From Hyphococcus sp. (lineage in GTDB: Bacteria; Pseudomonadota; Alphaproteobacteria; Caulobacterales; Parvularculaceae): a stretch of 34,824 nt of DNA. The stretch lies in assembly GCA_021776315.1 (NCBI GenBank), contig JAJFGD010000022.1, forward strand, positions 1 through 34,824, read 5' to 3'. The position numbers and the translations under genes are program-made. Under the pieces are notes generated by a model, which saw only the letters and a program-made list of their open reading frames with translations, had not been told where the DNA came from and searched no databases. Below, piece by piece: positions 15,952 to 25,800 of the stretch. Positions within the stretch are counted from its first letter, which is position 1, and each line of letters opens with the position of its first letter.

Positions 15952-16899
15952 GTGTTGTTAAATTGCGTAAGAATTGGCGTCGCAGGGGCTGGCGTCTTTG
16001 GTGGGTATCATGCGGCGAAATACGCATCCCATACGTCCTCAGAATTAGTCGCAATTTTTGATCCAGATGGGGCACGGGCCCAATCTCTTGCGGAAAAGTA
16101 CAATGCCACGGCCTTTGGTGATCTCGATGAATTTTTGCAGCATGTCGATGCTGTTATCGTGACGACCCCTGCAACAGTACATTTTGATGTGGCTGGGCCG
16201 GCCTTACGAGCTGGGCGCCATGTTTTTATTGAAAAACCGATTACGCTCGAAGCTGCGCAGGCAGACGAATTGATCGGCTCTGCAAATGCCCAAGATCTTG
16301 TTTTGCAGGTTGGACATCAAGAGCGTTACGTATTTGACGCGGTCGGCTTGCTGGCGCGCGGTAAGGTGCCAAATAAAATTGACTGTGTACGCTGTGGACC
16401 GCCAAGCGGTCGATGCGAGGATGTTTCCGTCGTTTTTGATTTGATGGTGCACGATATCGATCTTGTTCGGGAACTAACGGGAGCGGATATTCAACACGTC
16501 ACGGCGGACGGTACTGCCAGCGAAGTCAGTGCCGAAATGGTGCTGGAAAATGGTGCGATCGTTTCGATGAAGGCAAGTCGACAAGCAGACCGACGTGAAC
16601 GTCGCATGTCATTGGTTTATGACGATGGCATTATCGAATTTGATTTCGTCAATCGAACTTTGAAGAACTCCACGCCGGCTGTTCTTGGGGAGGTGTTTGA
16701 TCTCGACAATGCACCGCTAGCGCTGCGTGACCCGTTGGAGTTTGGGGCACATGCTTTCCTGCAGGCCATTCAAGAAGGGGGTAAACCTCTGATTTCTGGT
16801 GAGGCTGGCCGCGACGCAATTTCATGGGCTGTTCGAATTGAAGAGGCCGCGGGGATTTTGCCAAATGCATCTCGAGCGCCGGAAAGGATGACGGCATGA
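15952..16899 (+). CDS. Gfo/Idh/MocA-family NAD-dependent oxidoreductase (possible GnnA)
   Basis: A 315-residue sugar dehydrogenase with the Rossmann fingerprint GVAGAGVFGGYH near residues 9-20, ELVAIFDPD for the cofactor ribose, and the family motif FIEKPITLE with the catalytic Lys. VVFDLMVHDIDLVREL is typical of nucleotide-sugar members. The start is a GTG at 15952 with GAGG about seven bases upstream. It overlaps the following aminotransferase by four bases. Oxidation at a sugar carbon followed by transamination is the logic of GnnA/GnnB, which turn UDP-GlcNAc into UDP-GlcNAc3N for diamino-sugar lipid A, and of the WbpB/WbpE type. GnnA is my preferred reading from the DLMxHDIDL pattern and the pairing, but no neighbouring lipid A gene confirms it. 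Confidence 0.85.
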   Translation: MLLNCVRIGVAGAGVFGGYHAAKYASHTSSELVAIFDPDGARAQSLAEKYNATAFGDLDEFLQHVDAVIVTTPATVHFDVAGPALRAGRHVFIEKPITLEAAQADELIGSANAQDLVLQVGHQERYVFDAVGLLARGKVPNKIDCVRCGPPSGRCEDVSVVFDLMVHDIDLVRELTGADIQHVTADGTASEVSAEMVLENGAIVSMKASRQADRRERRMSLVYDDGIIEFDFVNRTLKNSTPAVLGEVFDLDNAPLALRDPLEFGAHAFLQAIQEGGKPLISGEAGRDAISWAVRIEEAAGILPNASRAPERMTA

Positions 16900-18062
16900 A
16901 CGGTGTTGCAAACCTTTCTCTAGCAGCGGATTCCCGTGTCGGAAATATCGCCTTTGTGGACTTAAAGGCGCAGCAACGACGTATTCGCGACGGCGTAGAA
17001 AAGCGCTTGATGGCGGTGCTCGATCACGGTCGTTATATTGCAGGACCGGAAATTACGGAGCTGGAAGAAAAACTAGCAGCGCGTACTGGTGCGAAAGCAG
17101 CAGTTGCGTGCGCAAGCGGTACAGCCGCCTTGATTATTCCGTTGCTGGCGCGTGGCATTGGGCCAGGCGATGCCGTTTTTGCCCCTGCCTTCACCTATAA
17201 TGCGACCGCTAATGCAATTTTATTGTCTGGCGCTACACCGGTCTTTGTCGATATTGATCCGACGACATTTAATATCGATCCTGCAGACCTAGAGCGGCGC
17301 ATCGAGCAAGTGCGAGAGCAGGGTACGTTAACACCACGCGCGGTTGTGCCGGTAGACTTGTTTGGTTCGCCAGCGGATTATCGTGCGCTGATGAAGATTG
17401 CTGGTCGCGAAGAATTGTTTGTTTTGGCTGATGGCGCACAAAGTTTTGGTGGAAGTTTGGATAATCGCTGGGTTGGCGATTTGGCACCCGTTACGGCTAC
17501 AAGTTTTTTTCCAGGTAAAGCACTTGGTGCTTATGGTGATGCGGGCGCAATTTTATCCCAAAACGAAGACGATCGAGAATGTTGGGAGTCAATTCGCTGG
17601 CACGGTACAGACGAAGCTAGAAAAAACTCTATCCGGGTCGGATTTAATGCGCGCATGGATAGCTTTCAGGCGGCGGTGCTGCTGGAAAAAATGGCTATCT
17701 TTGACGAGGAATTGGCGGCGCGGCACAGGGTGGCTGAGGTTTATAATGAACGCCTTTCCAGTATAGCAAAGCCACAGGCCCATGTGGATGGCGCTTTGTC
17801 CGGCTATGGTTATTACGCTATGCGTATTGAGAATCGGGACCATGTTGTGAATACGGTCAAAGAGATGGGTGTTCCAACGGCAGTCTATTATTCAACACCA
17901 TTGCACCAAATGCAGGCGTTTGAGGCCTATGCGCCTGAAGGTGGCTTACCTGTTACTGAGCAGGTTTCGGCAGATATTTTGTCTTTGCCTATGCATCCCT
18001 ATTTAACCCCGGACCAGGTTGATTATATTTGTGATGCAGTTGAAGCGGCCTCGCGAAAATAA
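16896..18062 (+). CDS. DegT/DnrJ/EryC1/StrS-family PLP aminotransferase (possible GnnB)
   Basis: This enzyme should place an amino group on a keto-sugar nucleotide, using pyridoxal phosphate. The 388 residues show the family order: FVDLKAQQRRI near 20-30, GRYIAGPEITELEEKL near 45-60, CASGTAALIIPLLARGIGPG near 72-91, and FVDIDPTTFNIDP. The catalytic Lys208 lies in SFFPGKALGAYGDAGA. It overlaps the oxidoreductase by four bases (ATGA), so the two are translated together and probably act in sequence. UDP-GlcNAc3N synthesis (GnnB role) is the best-fitting pathway, but WbpE- or WlbC-like substrates cannot be excluded. Downstream, nadE begins after only 24 bases. Confidence 0.88.
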   Translation: MNGVANLSLAADSRVGNIAFVDLKAQQRRIRDGVEKRLMAVLDHGRYIAGPEITELEEKLAARTGAKAAVACASGTAALIIPLLARGIGPGDAVFAPAFTYNATANAILLSGATPVFVDIDPTTFNIDPADLERRIEQVREQGTLTPRAVVPVDLFGSPADYRALMKIAGREELFVLADGAQSFGGSLDNRWVGDLAPVTATSFFPGKALGAYGDAGAILSQNEDDRECWESIRWHGTDEARKNSIRVGFNARMDSFQAAVLLEKMAIFDEELAARHRVAEVYNERLSSIAKPQAHVDGALSGYGYYAMRIENRDHVVNTVKEMGVPTAVYYSTPLHQMQAFEAYAPEGGLPVTEQVSADILSLPMHPYLTPDQVDYICDAVEAASRK

Positions 18063-18086
18063 GCATCCGGCCGTAACAGGCAAAAT

Positions 18087-19751
18087 ATGACCACGAACCA
18101 TTTGTCCATCGCGATTGCGCAAATTGCGCCAATTGTCGGTGATATTGAAGGCAATATTGAGCGCATTCGCCAAGGCCGCGCTGCGGCGGCGGTTGGTGGG
18201 GCTGATCTCGTTGTCTTTTGTGAGCTGGTTGTCTCAGGCTATCCGCCAGAAGACCTTGTGCAAAAACCGGGATTTCAACGGGCCTGTCGCGACGCGGTTG
18301 AAACATTGGCGGCGGAGACTGGTGACGGCGGCCCTGCCATCATCATTGGCGCACCTTGGGTTGAAGAAGGCTCATTGTACAATGGTGTTTTTCTGCTTGA
18401 TGCAGGAAAAATTGCGGCGGTTCGGTACAAGGTTCGTTTGCCAAATTATGGGGTGTTCGATGAACCGCGACGATTTACGCCAGGCCCCGCCTTTCCTGAG
18501 CCAACGCATTTCCGAGGCGTGAAACTTGGATTGATGGTTTGTGAGGATATGTGGTTGCCTGGGGCAGGTGAAGCTTTGCGCGATGCGGGTGCAGAAATCC
18601 TGATTGTACCCCACGGGTCACCATTCCGAGAAACCGCCAATGCGGAGCGTACAGATGCTGCACGCGAACGCTCAATGGCGACAGGATTACCCATAATTTT
18701 TGTCAATCAGCTCGCTGGTCAAGACGAGATTCTATTCGAAGGCGCTAGTTTTATCATGAATTCTGATGGCAAGGTTTTGTACCGTGCGCCTCAGTTTCTT
18801 GATGGCGTTTTTCACACAGATTGGGAAAAGCAAAACGGTCATTGGGTGTGTATGGATGGGCCAAGCCATGATTGGGCTGACGGACCAGAATTGACTTATC
18901 GTGCGGTCACCATGGCGGTGCGCGACTATGTTGAGAAGAACCGTTTTAAAGGGGTTGTAATAGGGCTTTCTGGCGGGGTTGATTCTGCATTAACCGCGGC
19001 CATTGCCGTCGATGCTCTAGGTGCAGATCGCGTGCATTGTGTGATGATGCCATCGCGATACACATCCGAAGAAAGTCTCGCCGATGCCGAAGCTTGCGCT
19101 AACAGTCTTGGCGTTTCCTATCGGTCTATAAGTATCGAACCTGGTGTCGCAGCTTTTGATGAGATGATGGCACCAGCGTTTCACAATCTTGAAAGTGATA
19201 CGACTGAAGAAAATATTCAATCACGTTTGCGCGGTGTGATTTTGATGGCGCTCTCCAATAAGTTTGGGGATATGGTGCTGACGACGGGCAACAAGTCGGA
19301 AATGTCTGTCGGCTACGCAACACTTTATGGCGACATGAATGGCGGCTACAATCCGCTAAAAGACATTTATAAAACTCAGGTGTTTTCGCTTTGCCGTTGG
19401 CGTAATGACCACCATGCGCTGGATCTAAAAGGGCCAAAGGGACCGGTTATTCCTGACCGGATCATTACGAAGCCACCCTCGGCAGAGCTTCGTGAAGACC
19501 AAAAGGATGAGGATAGCTTGCCGCCATATGAGCAACTAGATGAAATTTTAGAATGTCTTGTAGAGCGCGAAATGTCTGTGGGTGAAATAGCAGCTCGCGG
19601 GTTTGATGAGGGCGTGGTTCGGCGCATGGAGCATTTGCTCTATGTCGCAGAATATAAGCGCCGCCAAGCGCCGCCTGGCCCTAAAGTGACTGCGGTCAAT
19701 TTTGGACGAGACCGACGATACCCTATCACGAATGGCTGGCGGGACCGTTAA
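18087..19751 (+). CDS. nadE: glutamine-dependent NAD+ synthetase
   Basis: This is the last step of NAD synthesis: amidation of nicotinic acid adenine dinucleotide with ammonia drawn from glutamine. The 554-residue protein has an N-terminal nitrilase-type glutaminase with a complete triad: Glu46 in FCELVVSGYPPEDL, Lys115 in RYKVRLPNYGVFDE and Cys152 in LMVCEDMW. It is joined to a C-terminal ATP-pyrophosphatase synthetase with the PP-loop LSGGVDSALTAAIA (about 293-306), then TTGNKSEMSVGYATLYGDM and a C-terminus rich in RRxAPPGPK. Length and both domains are normal. It sits 24 bases behind the sugar aminotransferase and 68 bases before gltX, on the same strand. Confidence 0.97.
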   Translation: MTTNHLSIAIAQIAPIVGDIEGNIERIRQGRAAAAVGGADLVVFCELVVSGYPPEDLVQKPGFQRACRDAVETLAAETGDGGPAIIIGAPWVEEGSLYNGVFLLDAGKIAAVRYKVRLPNYGVFDEPRRFTPGPAFPEPTHFRGVKLGLMVCEDMWLPGAGEALRDAGAEILIVPHGSPFRETANAERTDAARERSMATGLPIIFVNQLAGQDEILFEGASFIMNSDGKVLYRAPQFLDGVFHTDWEKQNGHWVCMDGPSHDWADGPELTYRAVTMAVRDYVEKNRFKGVVIGLSGGVDSALTAAIAVDALGADRVHCVMMPSRYTSEESLADAEACANSLGVSYRSISIEPGVAAFDEMMAPAFHNLESDTTEENIQSRLRGVILMALSNKFGDMVLTTGNKSEMSVGYATLYGDMNGGYNPLKDIYKTQVFSLCRWRNDHHALDLKGPKGPVIPDRIITKPPSAELREDQKDEDSLPPYEQLDEILECLVEREMSVGEIAARGFDEGVVRRMEHLLYVAEYKRRQAPPGPKVTAVNFGRDRRYPITNGWRDR

Positions 19752-19819
19752 AAAATGGATGTTTGACCCTGCACCGGCAAACGGCTAATTCCTCGCCTCT
19801 CAGAAAAATAAGAAGCCCT

Positions 19820-21148
19820 ATGACCGTTACTGTTAGATTTGCGCCGTCACCGACCGGCAAACTCCATGTTGGCAATGTGCGCGCCGCGCTCTGGAATTGG
19901 CTGCTCGCCCGAAAAATGGGCGGCAAATTTGTTCTGCGGATCGACGATACTGACCTGGAACGATCGACCAAAGCTTATGAAGAGGCGATCAAAGCTGACC
20001 TCCAATGGTTGGGCCTCAATTTTGATGAAACGACCAACCAGTCAAAGCGATTTGCTCAATACGACGTTGCCCGAGACACATTGATCGCCGCCGGCCTATT
20101 ATACCCTTGTTATGAAACTGGCGAAGAGTTGGACCGAAAACGCAAATTGCAACGTGCGCGTAGCTTGCCACCCGTCTATGACCGAGCTGCGTTAGCGCTT
20201 TCTGATGATGATCGAAAAGCGCTTGAGGCAGACGGTCGAAAACCACATTGGCGATTTAAGCTTTCCCAAAAACCCGTGACATGGACGGATTTGATACGAG
20301 GGGAGACAACTGTCGATACCGCGAGCGTTTCAGACCCGGTATTGATCCGCGAAGACGGAATGTATTTGTACACGTTACCAAGCTGTGTTGACGATATAGA
20401 CCTTGGCATTAGCCATGTGATGCGCGGCGAAGACCACGTAACCAACACAGGCGTGCAGATTGAAATATTCAAAGCTCTAAATGGTGAGCCGCCACAGTTT
20501 GCACATCACTCGCTGTTGGTGGGTGCTGATGGGCAAGGCCTGTCAAAACGTCTTGGCTCACTGTCAATTGAAGCGATGCGTGATGACGGTTTAGAGCCAG
20601 GGGCGATAACGAGTTTACTCGCGAAACTCGGCACCGCGGATCCGGTTGTACCTATTCGCAGCTTACAAACCCTCGCGCAAGAATTTGATTTCGGCCGCGT
20701 TGGTCGCGCGCCTGCGCGTTTTGACAGTAATGAACTTGAAGCGCTGAATGCCAAACTGTTGCATGATACACCTTATAGTGATGTTGCTGCGAGACTGGAG
20801 TCGTATGGGGTAAGCGAACCTATATGGCAGGCGATTGCGGGCAACATTACGCGCCTTGCCGATGTGCAAGATTGGATGAATGTAATCGAAGGCGAAATCG
20901 ATCCAGTGATTGAGGATGCAGCAATGCTGACGGAAGCGTCAGCTTTGGTGCCGGACCAACTCGATGAAAATAGTTGGAGCGCGTTTACAGATGAGATCAA
21001 AGAACGCACGGGCGCAAAAGGGAAGAATCTTTTTATGCCTTTGCGTCTGGCTTTGACAGGGCAAGCCCGTGGGCCGGAAATGGCGGTCATGTTGCCTTTG
21101 ATCGGCGCAGCAAAAGCACGTGCGCGACTTAAAGGTGTTCGGGCTTAG
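19820..21148 (+). CDS. gltX: glutamyl-tRNA synthetase
   Basis: This class I synthetase charges tRNA-Glu. I start it at the ATG 19820, giving 442 residues, because MTVTVRFAPSPTGKLHVGNV is the conserved N-terminus of GltX. An in-frame ATG at 19763 would add 19 unconserved residues. HVGN is the HIGH-type ATP motif, and LSKRLGSLSIEAMRD carries the KMSKS-type loop (LSKR). VMRGEDHVTNTGVQIEIFKAL lies between them. The SKRLGSLSI form is common in alphaproteobacterial GltX. Whether it also charges tRNA-Gln (non-discriminating, with GatCAB) cannot be decided here. It ends the plus-strand run one base before the opposing LOG-family gene. Confidence 0.93.
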   Translation: MTVTVRFAPSPTGKLHVGNVRAALWNWLLARKMGGKFVLRIDDTDLERSTKAYEEAIKADLQWLGLNFDETTNQSKRFAQYDVARDTLIAAGLLYPCYETGEELDRKRKLQRARSLPPVYDRAALALSDDDRKALEADGRKPHWRFKLSQKPVTWTDLIRGETTVDTASVSDPVLIREDGMYLYTLPSCVDDIDLGISHVMRGEDHVTNTGVQIEIFKALNGEPPQFAHHSLLVGADGQGLSKRLGSLSIEAMRDDGLEPGAITSLLAKLGTADPVVPIRSLQTLAQEFDFGRVGRAPARFDSNELEALNAKLLHDTPYSDVAARLESYGVSEPIWQAIAGNITRLADVQDWMNVIEGEIDPVIEDAAMLTEASALVPDQLDENSWSAFTDEIKERTGAKGKNLFMPLRLALTGQARGPEMAVMLPLIGAAKARARLKGVRA

Positions 21149-21149
21149 A

Positions 21150-21704
21150 TTAGGCCTTAGCGCGAAGCATCTGCGATTCAACGGCCGGGAAAATCTGGTC
21201 GACTGAATCGACGAAGACCAAATCGGTCAACAGGTTTTTATCGGCAAATCCCTCGGCGACAATATGCTCGAACAATTGTTTGAGCGGTGCCCAAAATCCA
21301 TTTAGGTTTAAAACAACAATGGGTTTGCGATGAAGCGACAGTCGCGCCCAGGATAGAACTTCAATCAATTCTTCAAGCGTTCCAATTCCGCCTGGCAATG
21401 TCAAAATAGCGTCGGATTCTTCGAACATCAGCATTTTGCGCTCATGCATCGTGTCGACAACTTTATGGTCGACCCCGTCGAGAATGCCTTCAAGTTCCAC
21501 CAGAAATTCAGGGATGACGCCAAAAACGGGACCGCCAGCGTCACGTGCCGCACCGGCCGTAGCGCCCATCAGGCCGAGTTTTCCGCCACCATAGACGATC
21601 CGACAGTTGCGTTTTGCGGCCTCTTTACCGACCGCAATAGCCGCCTCCTTGAAGATTGGGCTATTTCCAGGGCGGGATCCGCAATAAACACATAATGATT
21701 TCAT
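21150..21704 (-). CDS. LOG-family (TIGR00730) Rossmann-fold protein
   Basis: About 184 residues from the preferred ATG at 21704 (MKSLCVYCGSRPG); an in-frame ATG at 21737 would add 11 residues that the family lacks. The fold is that of lysine-decarboxylase-like LOG proteins: RIVYGGGKLGLMGATAGAA, then HERKMLMFEESDA and the signature LPGGIGTLEELIEVLSW. PGGxGTxxE is the nucleotide-phosphate motif. Characterised relatives are cytokinin riboside 5'-monophosphate phosphoribohydrolases that release a free base from a nucleoside monophosphate. In most bacteria the role is unknown, so a nucleotide-monophosphate hydrolase is the cautious call. It is tail-to-tail with gltX and divergent from the LysM gene. 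Confidence 0.9.
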   Translation of the reverse strand: MKSLCVYCGSRPGNSPIFKEAAIAVGKEAAKRNCRIVYGGGKLGLMGATAGAARDAGGPVFGVIPEFLVELEGILDGVDHKVVDTMHERKMLMFEESDAILTLPGGIGTLEELIEVLSWARLSLHRKPIVVLNLNGFWAPLKQLFEHIVAEGFADKNLLTDLVFVDSVDQIFPAVESQMLRAKA

Positions 21705-21806
21705 AGTCTTACACGCAATAGATGAATGGGTAGGCATTGTACGCAGATTTACTTAAGGATAAAGTAATTAAAATTGAATGCGTTTATTTTTAGGCGGGAG
21801 CTCGTC

Positions 21807-22784
21807 GTGCGTGTAATCATTATTGTCTTGTTACTGATTGTGTTGGGGTTCATCGGCTGGAAGGCGGCTGAACGGTTTAAGCTCATCGAAACGCCGGAAG
21901 CGGAAGTGTCTACTCCGGTCGAGGATCCAACAGATGATGCCGACGACCCATCAGAAGAGATGGCACCAGCATTACCTAGCTTTGATATTGTGCGGGTCGA
22001 TCGCACCGGATATGCGGTTATTGCTGGGCGTGCAAAGCCAGGCTCCGACGTCACCATTTATGCCAATGACGAGGAATTAGCGACTGCTCTGGCTGAGGGT
22101 GATGGAAGTTGGGTGATTGCGACCGATACACCATTGGATTCTGGTCCTGTTGAATTAAGTCTTTCAATGACGACAGAAGATGGGCTGACGATTAGATCAG
22201 AAGAGACGATCCTGATTTATGTGCCGGAACGAGAAGGTGATTTACCACTTGTCTTGCGCACCACACCAGGTGGCGCGACCGAGGTGCTGCAAGATCCGCG
22301 CGATCGACCGGATGGGCTTGGGCCATTGAGTTTGGATGTGATTGATTATGATGATTCCGGTTCGGTAATTTTTTCAGGTCGCGCGGAACCCGATCGCGTG
22401 GTACAGCTCTTCATCAATCGTCAAATGCTGGGCCAGACAACGGCATCAAGCGAGGGGCGTTGGTTGATGTCACCTGAGGCACAAATTGCGCCGGGCGTTT
22501 ATCAATTGCTCGTCATTCAATTGGATGAGAATGGTCGGCCTGCTTATGCAATCGAACTGCCTTTTGAACGAGCAAGCCCTGACCAGGTTGATATTCGTGA
22601 CGGCAGAGTTGTTGTCCAGCCTGGCAACAGCCTATGGCGCATTGCCCGTCATGCTTATGGCGAGGGCGCACAATATACCGTCATTTATGCCGCCAATGCG
22701 AGCCAGATCAGAAACCCAGATTTGATATACCCCGGTCAGATTTTTGAAGTTCCTGATGCGGAAGAGAGTGACGATAACAACTAA
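21807..22784 (+). CDS. membrane-anchored LysM-domain protein with extracytoplasmic beta modules
   Basis: I start at the GTG 21807 because GGGAG lies six bases upstream and the membrane helix (RVIIIVLLLIVLGFIGW) follows at once. The upstream in-frame ATG at 21774 has no visible ribosome site. After the helix comes an acidic linker (about 30 residues rich in D, E and P), then two Ig-like modules sharing the pattern V-x-G-R-A-x-P-x-x-V-x-x-(Y/F)-x-N (AVIAGRAKPGSDVTIYAN and SVIFSGRAEPDRVVQLFIN). A C-terminal LysM follows: VQPGNSLWRIARHAYGEGAQ, then NPDLIYPGQIFEVP. LysM binds peptidoglycan glycans, so the protein probably spans from inner membrane to cell wall. Its partner is unknown. Confidence 0.85.
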   Translation: MRVIIIVLLLIVLGFIGWKAAERFKLIETPEAEVSTPVEDPTDDADDPSEEMAPALPSFDIVRVDRTGYAVIAGRAKPGSDVTIYANDEELATALAEGDGSWVIATDTPLDSGPVELSLSMTTEDGLTIRSEETILIYVPEREGDLPLVLRTTPGGATEVLQDPRDRPDGLGPLSLDVIDYDDSGSVIFSGRAEPDRVVQLFINRQMLGQTTASSEGRWLMSPEAQIAPGVYQLLVIQLDENGRPAYAIELPFERASPDQVDIRDGRVVVQPGNSLWRIARHAYGEGAQYTVIYAANASQIRNPDLIYPGQIFEVPDAEESDDNN

Positions 22785-22789
22785 GCGCT

Positions 22790-22820
22790 AACAACGGCCC
22801 GCATTATTCGGCCGCTTGTT
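22790..22820. terminator. hairpin between convergent LysM and RND genes, possible terminator
   Basis: AACAA-CGGCC pairs with GGCCG-c-TTGTT around a 10-base loop, ten pairs with one bulged C. There is no long T-run on either side, and the 3' arm lies inside the last codons of the RND permease. It may slow transcription from both sides, but the call is weak. Confidence 0.35.
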
Positions 22821-25800
22821 GATAGTCAGTGCCCTTTGAAGAAAGTAACGGTTGCTCGTCGTCAAAGACATTCCGGCCGCGAAGTTTATTGTAAAACCAG
22901 CGAACTTTCTGCGTGGCTGCAGGGATTCTTTTTCCCAAAACGGTCGGCGCTGCGAGCATAACGGGTGTCAGCACCAGCGTGAGCAGTGTTGAGAAAGCGA
23001 GGCCGTAGACAACGGCTGAGGAGAGTAAAACCCACCAGTCCGACGTGGTTGATCCACGTGTTATTGTTCCCGCTCCAAAATTTAAATTGATCTCGAACAC
23101 CATTGGCAACAACCCGAGAATTGTTGTTGCGGTCGTCAATAGAACCGGCCTGATCCGTTGAGCGGCGGTACGCACAACAGCGGCCTCTACGGACAAACCT
23201 TTTCGTCTTAGATATTGGTAGGTGTCGATCAACACGATGTTGTTGTTGACGACAATTCCTGCCAGGGCGACGATACCGGTACCCGTCATGATGATACTAA
23301 TATATTGACCGGTGAGCGCGATACTCAGCAGGACACCGAACACAGACATAATGACGGCGCTTAATGTCAAAATCGCATGATAAAAACTGTTGAATTCTAG
23401 CAGCAGGATCATGGCGATCATGAATAAAGCCGCGAGCATAGCATTTTGGAAAAAGCTGGCCGCCGCCGCGGTGTCTTCGTCCGCGCCGCGCATGATCCAG
23501 CTGACATCATCCCCCAATACACCCGTCTCTAGCCACTCTTTCATTTGCGTGATGGCTTGGTCCTGGCTCACCTCATGATCAGTGATGCGGGTGTTGCCAT
23601 TGGCTTTCACTTCAATGATCCGCTTGCCATTTCGTCTGACGACACGATCTACCTGTGGTTTCGCTTCACGCGTGACAAAATTCGATAATGGGACTGAGCC
23701 TTGTGGTGTTTGTAGTCGAACAGCATCGAGCGCAAAAATCGTTCGGTCTTTTTCAGGATAACGAACCCGAATATCAACTTCATCATCGGAGTCATCGGGT
23801 CTGTATTTGTCGACGAGTAATCCGTCCGTCACGAACTGCAACGCAGCGCCGGCTTGTTGAACCGAAAGGCCATAACGACCAGCCAAGGCGCGATCAACTT
23901 CCATAGACCATTCTATTCCCGGAAGGGGCAGGGCATCCTCCTGATCCATATAGATCGGGACTTCCTGACCATCGATGTCCATTGTTGCCGTATCGACAAA
24001 ACGACGTGCTTTTTTTGCTGCCTCGAGCATAGAGTTGAAATTCGCTGAGGAAATTTCCAGCTGAACATCTTTCCCAACTGGCGGGCCATTCTCGCGTTGG
24101 CGCACTTCGACAATAACGCCAGGGACGCCTTGAACCATGTCTCGAATTTCTTCCAAGATGACGCGCGAATGGTCACGGTCCGAATAATTAATGAGGTCAA
24201 TTCCGACTTGCCCAATAGTTTCCGCAGGAAGCTCATTGTTGCGCGATAGCGTTGGGCCAGTTTGAATATAGATATGTTCAATTGCTGGGTGATTTTCGAC
24301 ACGCGCCGAGACTTCCTTGACGATATCAATTTTTTGTTGAGCCGATAAATTGCCACGCGCGAGTACCAGAACACTGGCTTGTTCGTTATCGGTACGGATG
24401 AAGTACTCGACCTCTGGGGATGCGAACATAAAGATTTCACGGCATAGCCATGCAACAAATAGAGCGCTGGCAATGACCATCAAGGGTCGTCTCACAAGTC
24501 CCGTGAGAAAGCGTGCATATATAGCAATGGGCCCATCGAGCGTTACGGGATCAACCTCGTCGACCTCAAACTGTTTTACCGGCCCTTCAGTCTTTCCTTT
24601 AAGCTTGAATTTTTTCTTCATCCAATCCGGCATGCCAAATAGCGTACCGATTACGGGTAAGAAAATTAGTGCGACGATCAGTGATGCCAACAGCACAAAA
24701 ATCAGTGTCAATGGCAGGAATTTCATGAACTCGCCAGTCAGATCTTTCCAAAACAAAAATGGAACGAATGCAGCAAGGGTCGTCGCTGTTGATGTGATGA
24801 CTGGCCAGAACATGCGCTTAGACGCTTCTGTATAGGCGGCCTTTCGCGCCGCCCCTTCGGCCATACGTCGGTCTGCATATTCCACGATAACGATCGCGCC
24901 ATCAACAAGCATCCCGACTGAAAGGATTAAGCCGAACATCACCATCATATTGAGGGTGTAGCCAAAAACAGTCAGCAATAAAAAGCCCATGAGGAAAGTT
25001 GTTGGAATGGCAATCCCGACCATAATGGCGGAACGGGTACCGAGGGCCGCGACGACGACGACCATTACAAGCATGATAGCGGTCAACACCGATGCGGTAA
25101 GGCCCTCAAGGTTATCTTTCACGACAACCGATTGATCGCTCAAAAATTCAAAGCCGATCGAACCAGGCCAAAAATTCGCTTCAGCGATCGTTGCCTGGCG
25201 CACTTCTTCAATGGTTTCGACGATATTCGCGCCTGCGCGTTTTGAAATCTCAACACCGATGGCCGGTTGCCCATTAAAAAGGGCGTGCCCGTCTCTATCT
25301 TTAAATGTTCGTCGCACATCGGCGAGATCGCCGATGGTTACGACACTATCGCCATTGACCCGGACAGGGATGGCCATCAGGTCACCAGCGCTTTTGATGA
25401 GTCCTGGTGCTTTGATCGCAAAGCGTCCATCTTCTAGTTGAACTGAGCCAGCGGTAACAAGTTGATTATTTGTATTTACCGCATTGGCGACTTCGAATTC
25501 TGTCAGTCCATAGGATTCAAGAATTTCTGGATTGATTATTACCTCTAATAACTCTTCACGCGTACCGGTGAGGCGCGCTTCGAGAACACCAGAAATGCTA
25601 TCAAGTCGGTCCTCCAATGCCTTTGCAGTCTGATACATCGCCCGTTCGGGCGCATCTCCGAAAAGGATGATTGTCAAAATGGGAAATTGGTTTTGTATAT
25701 TGAACTCAGTAACAATGGGCTCTTCTGCATTTGATGGATATTCCGCCTTCGCACGATCAACGGCTTCGCGAACATCTAATACTGCTTGGTCCACATCGAT

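Noticed and set aside
23913-24473. 186-codon alternate frame on the minus strand inside the RND permease gene
   Set aside because: Composition is unlike a real protein, and the permease frame through the same stretch is intact and conserved.
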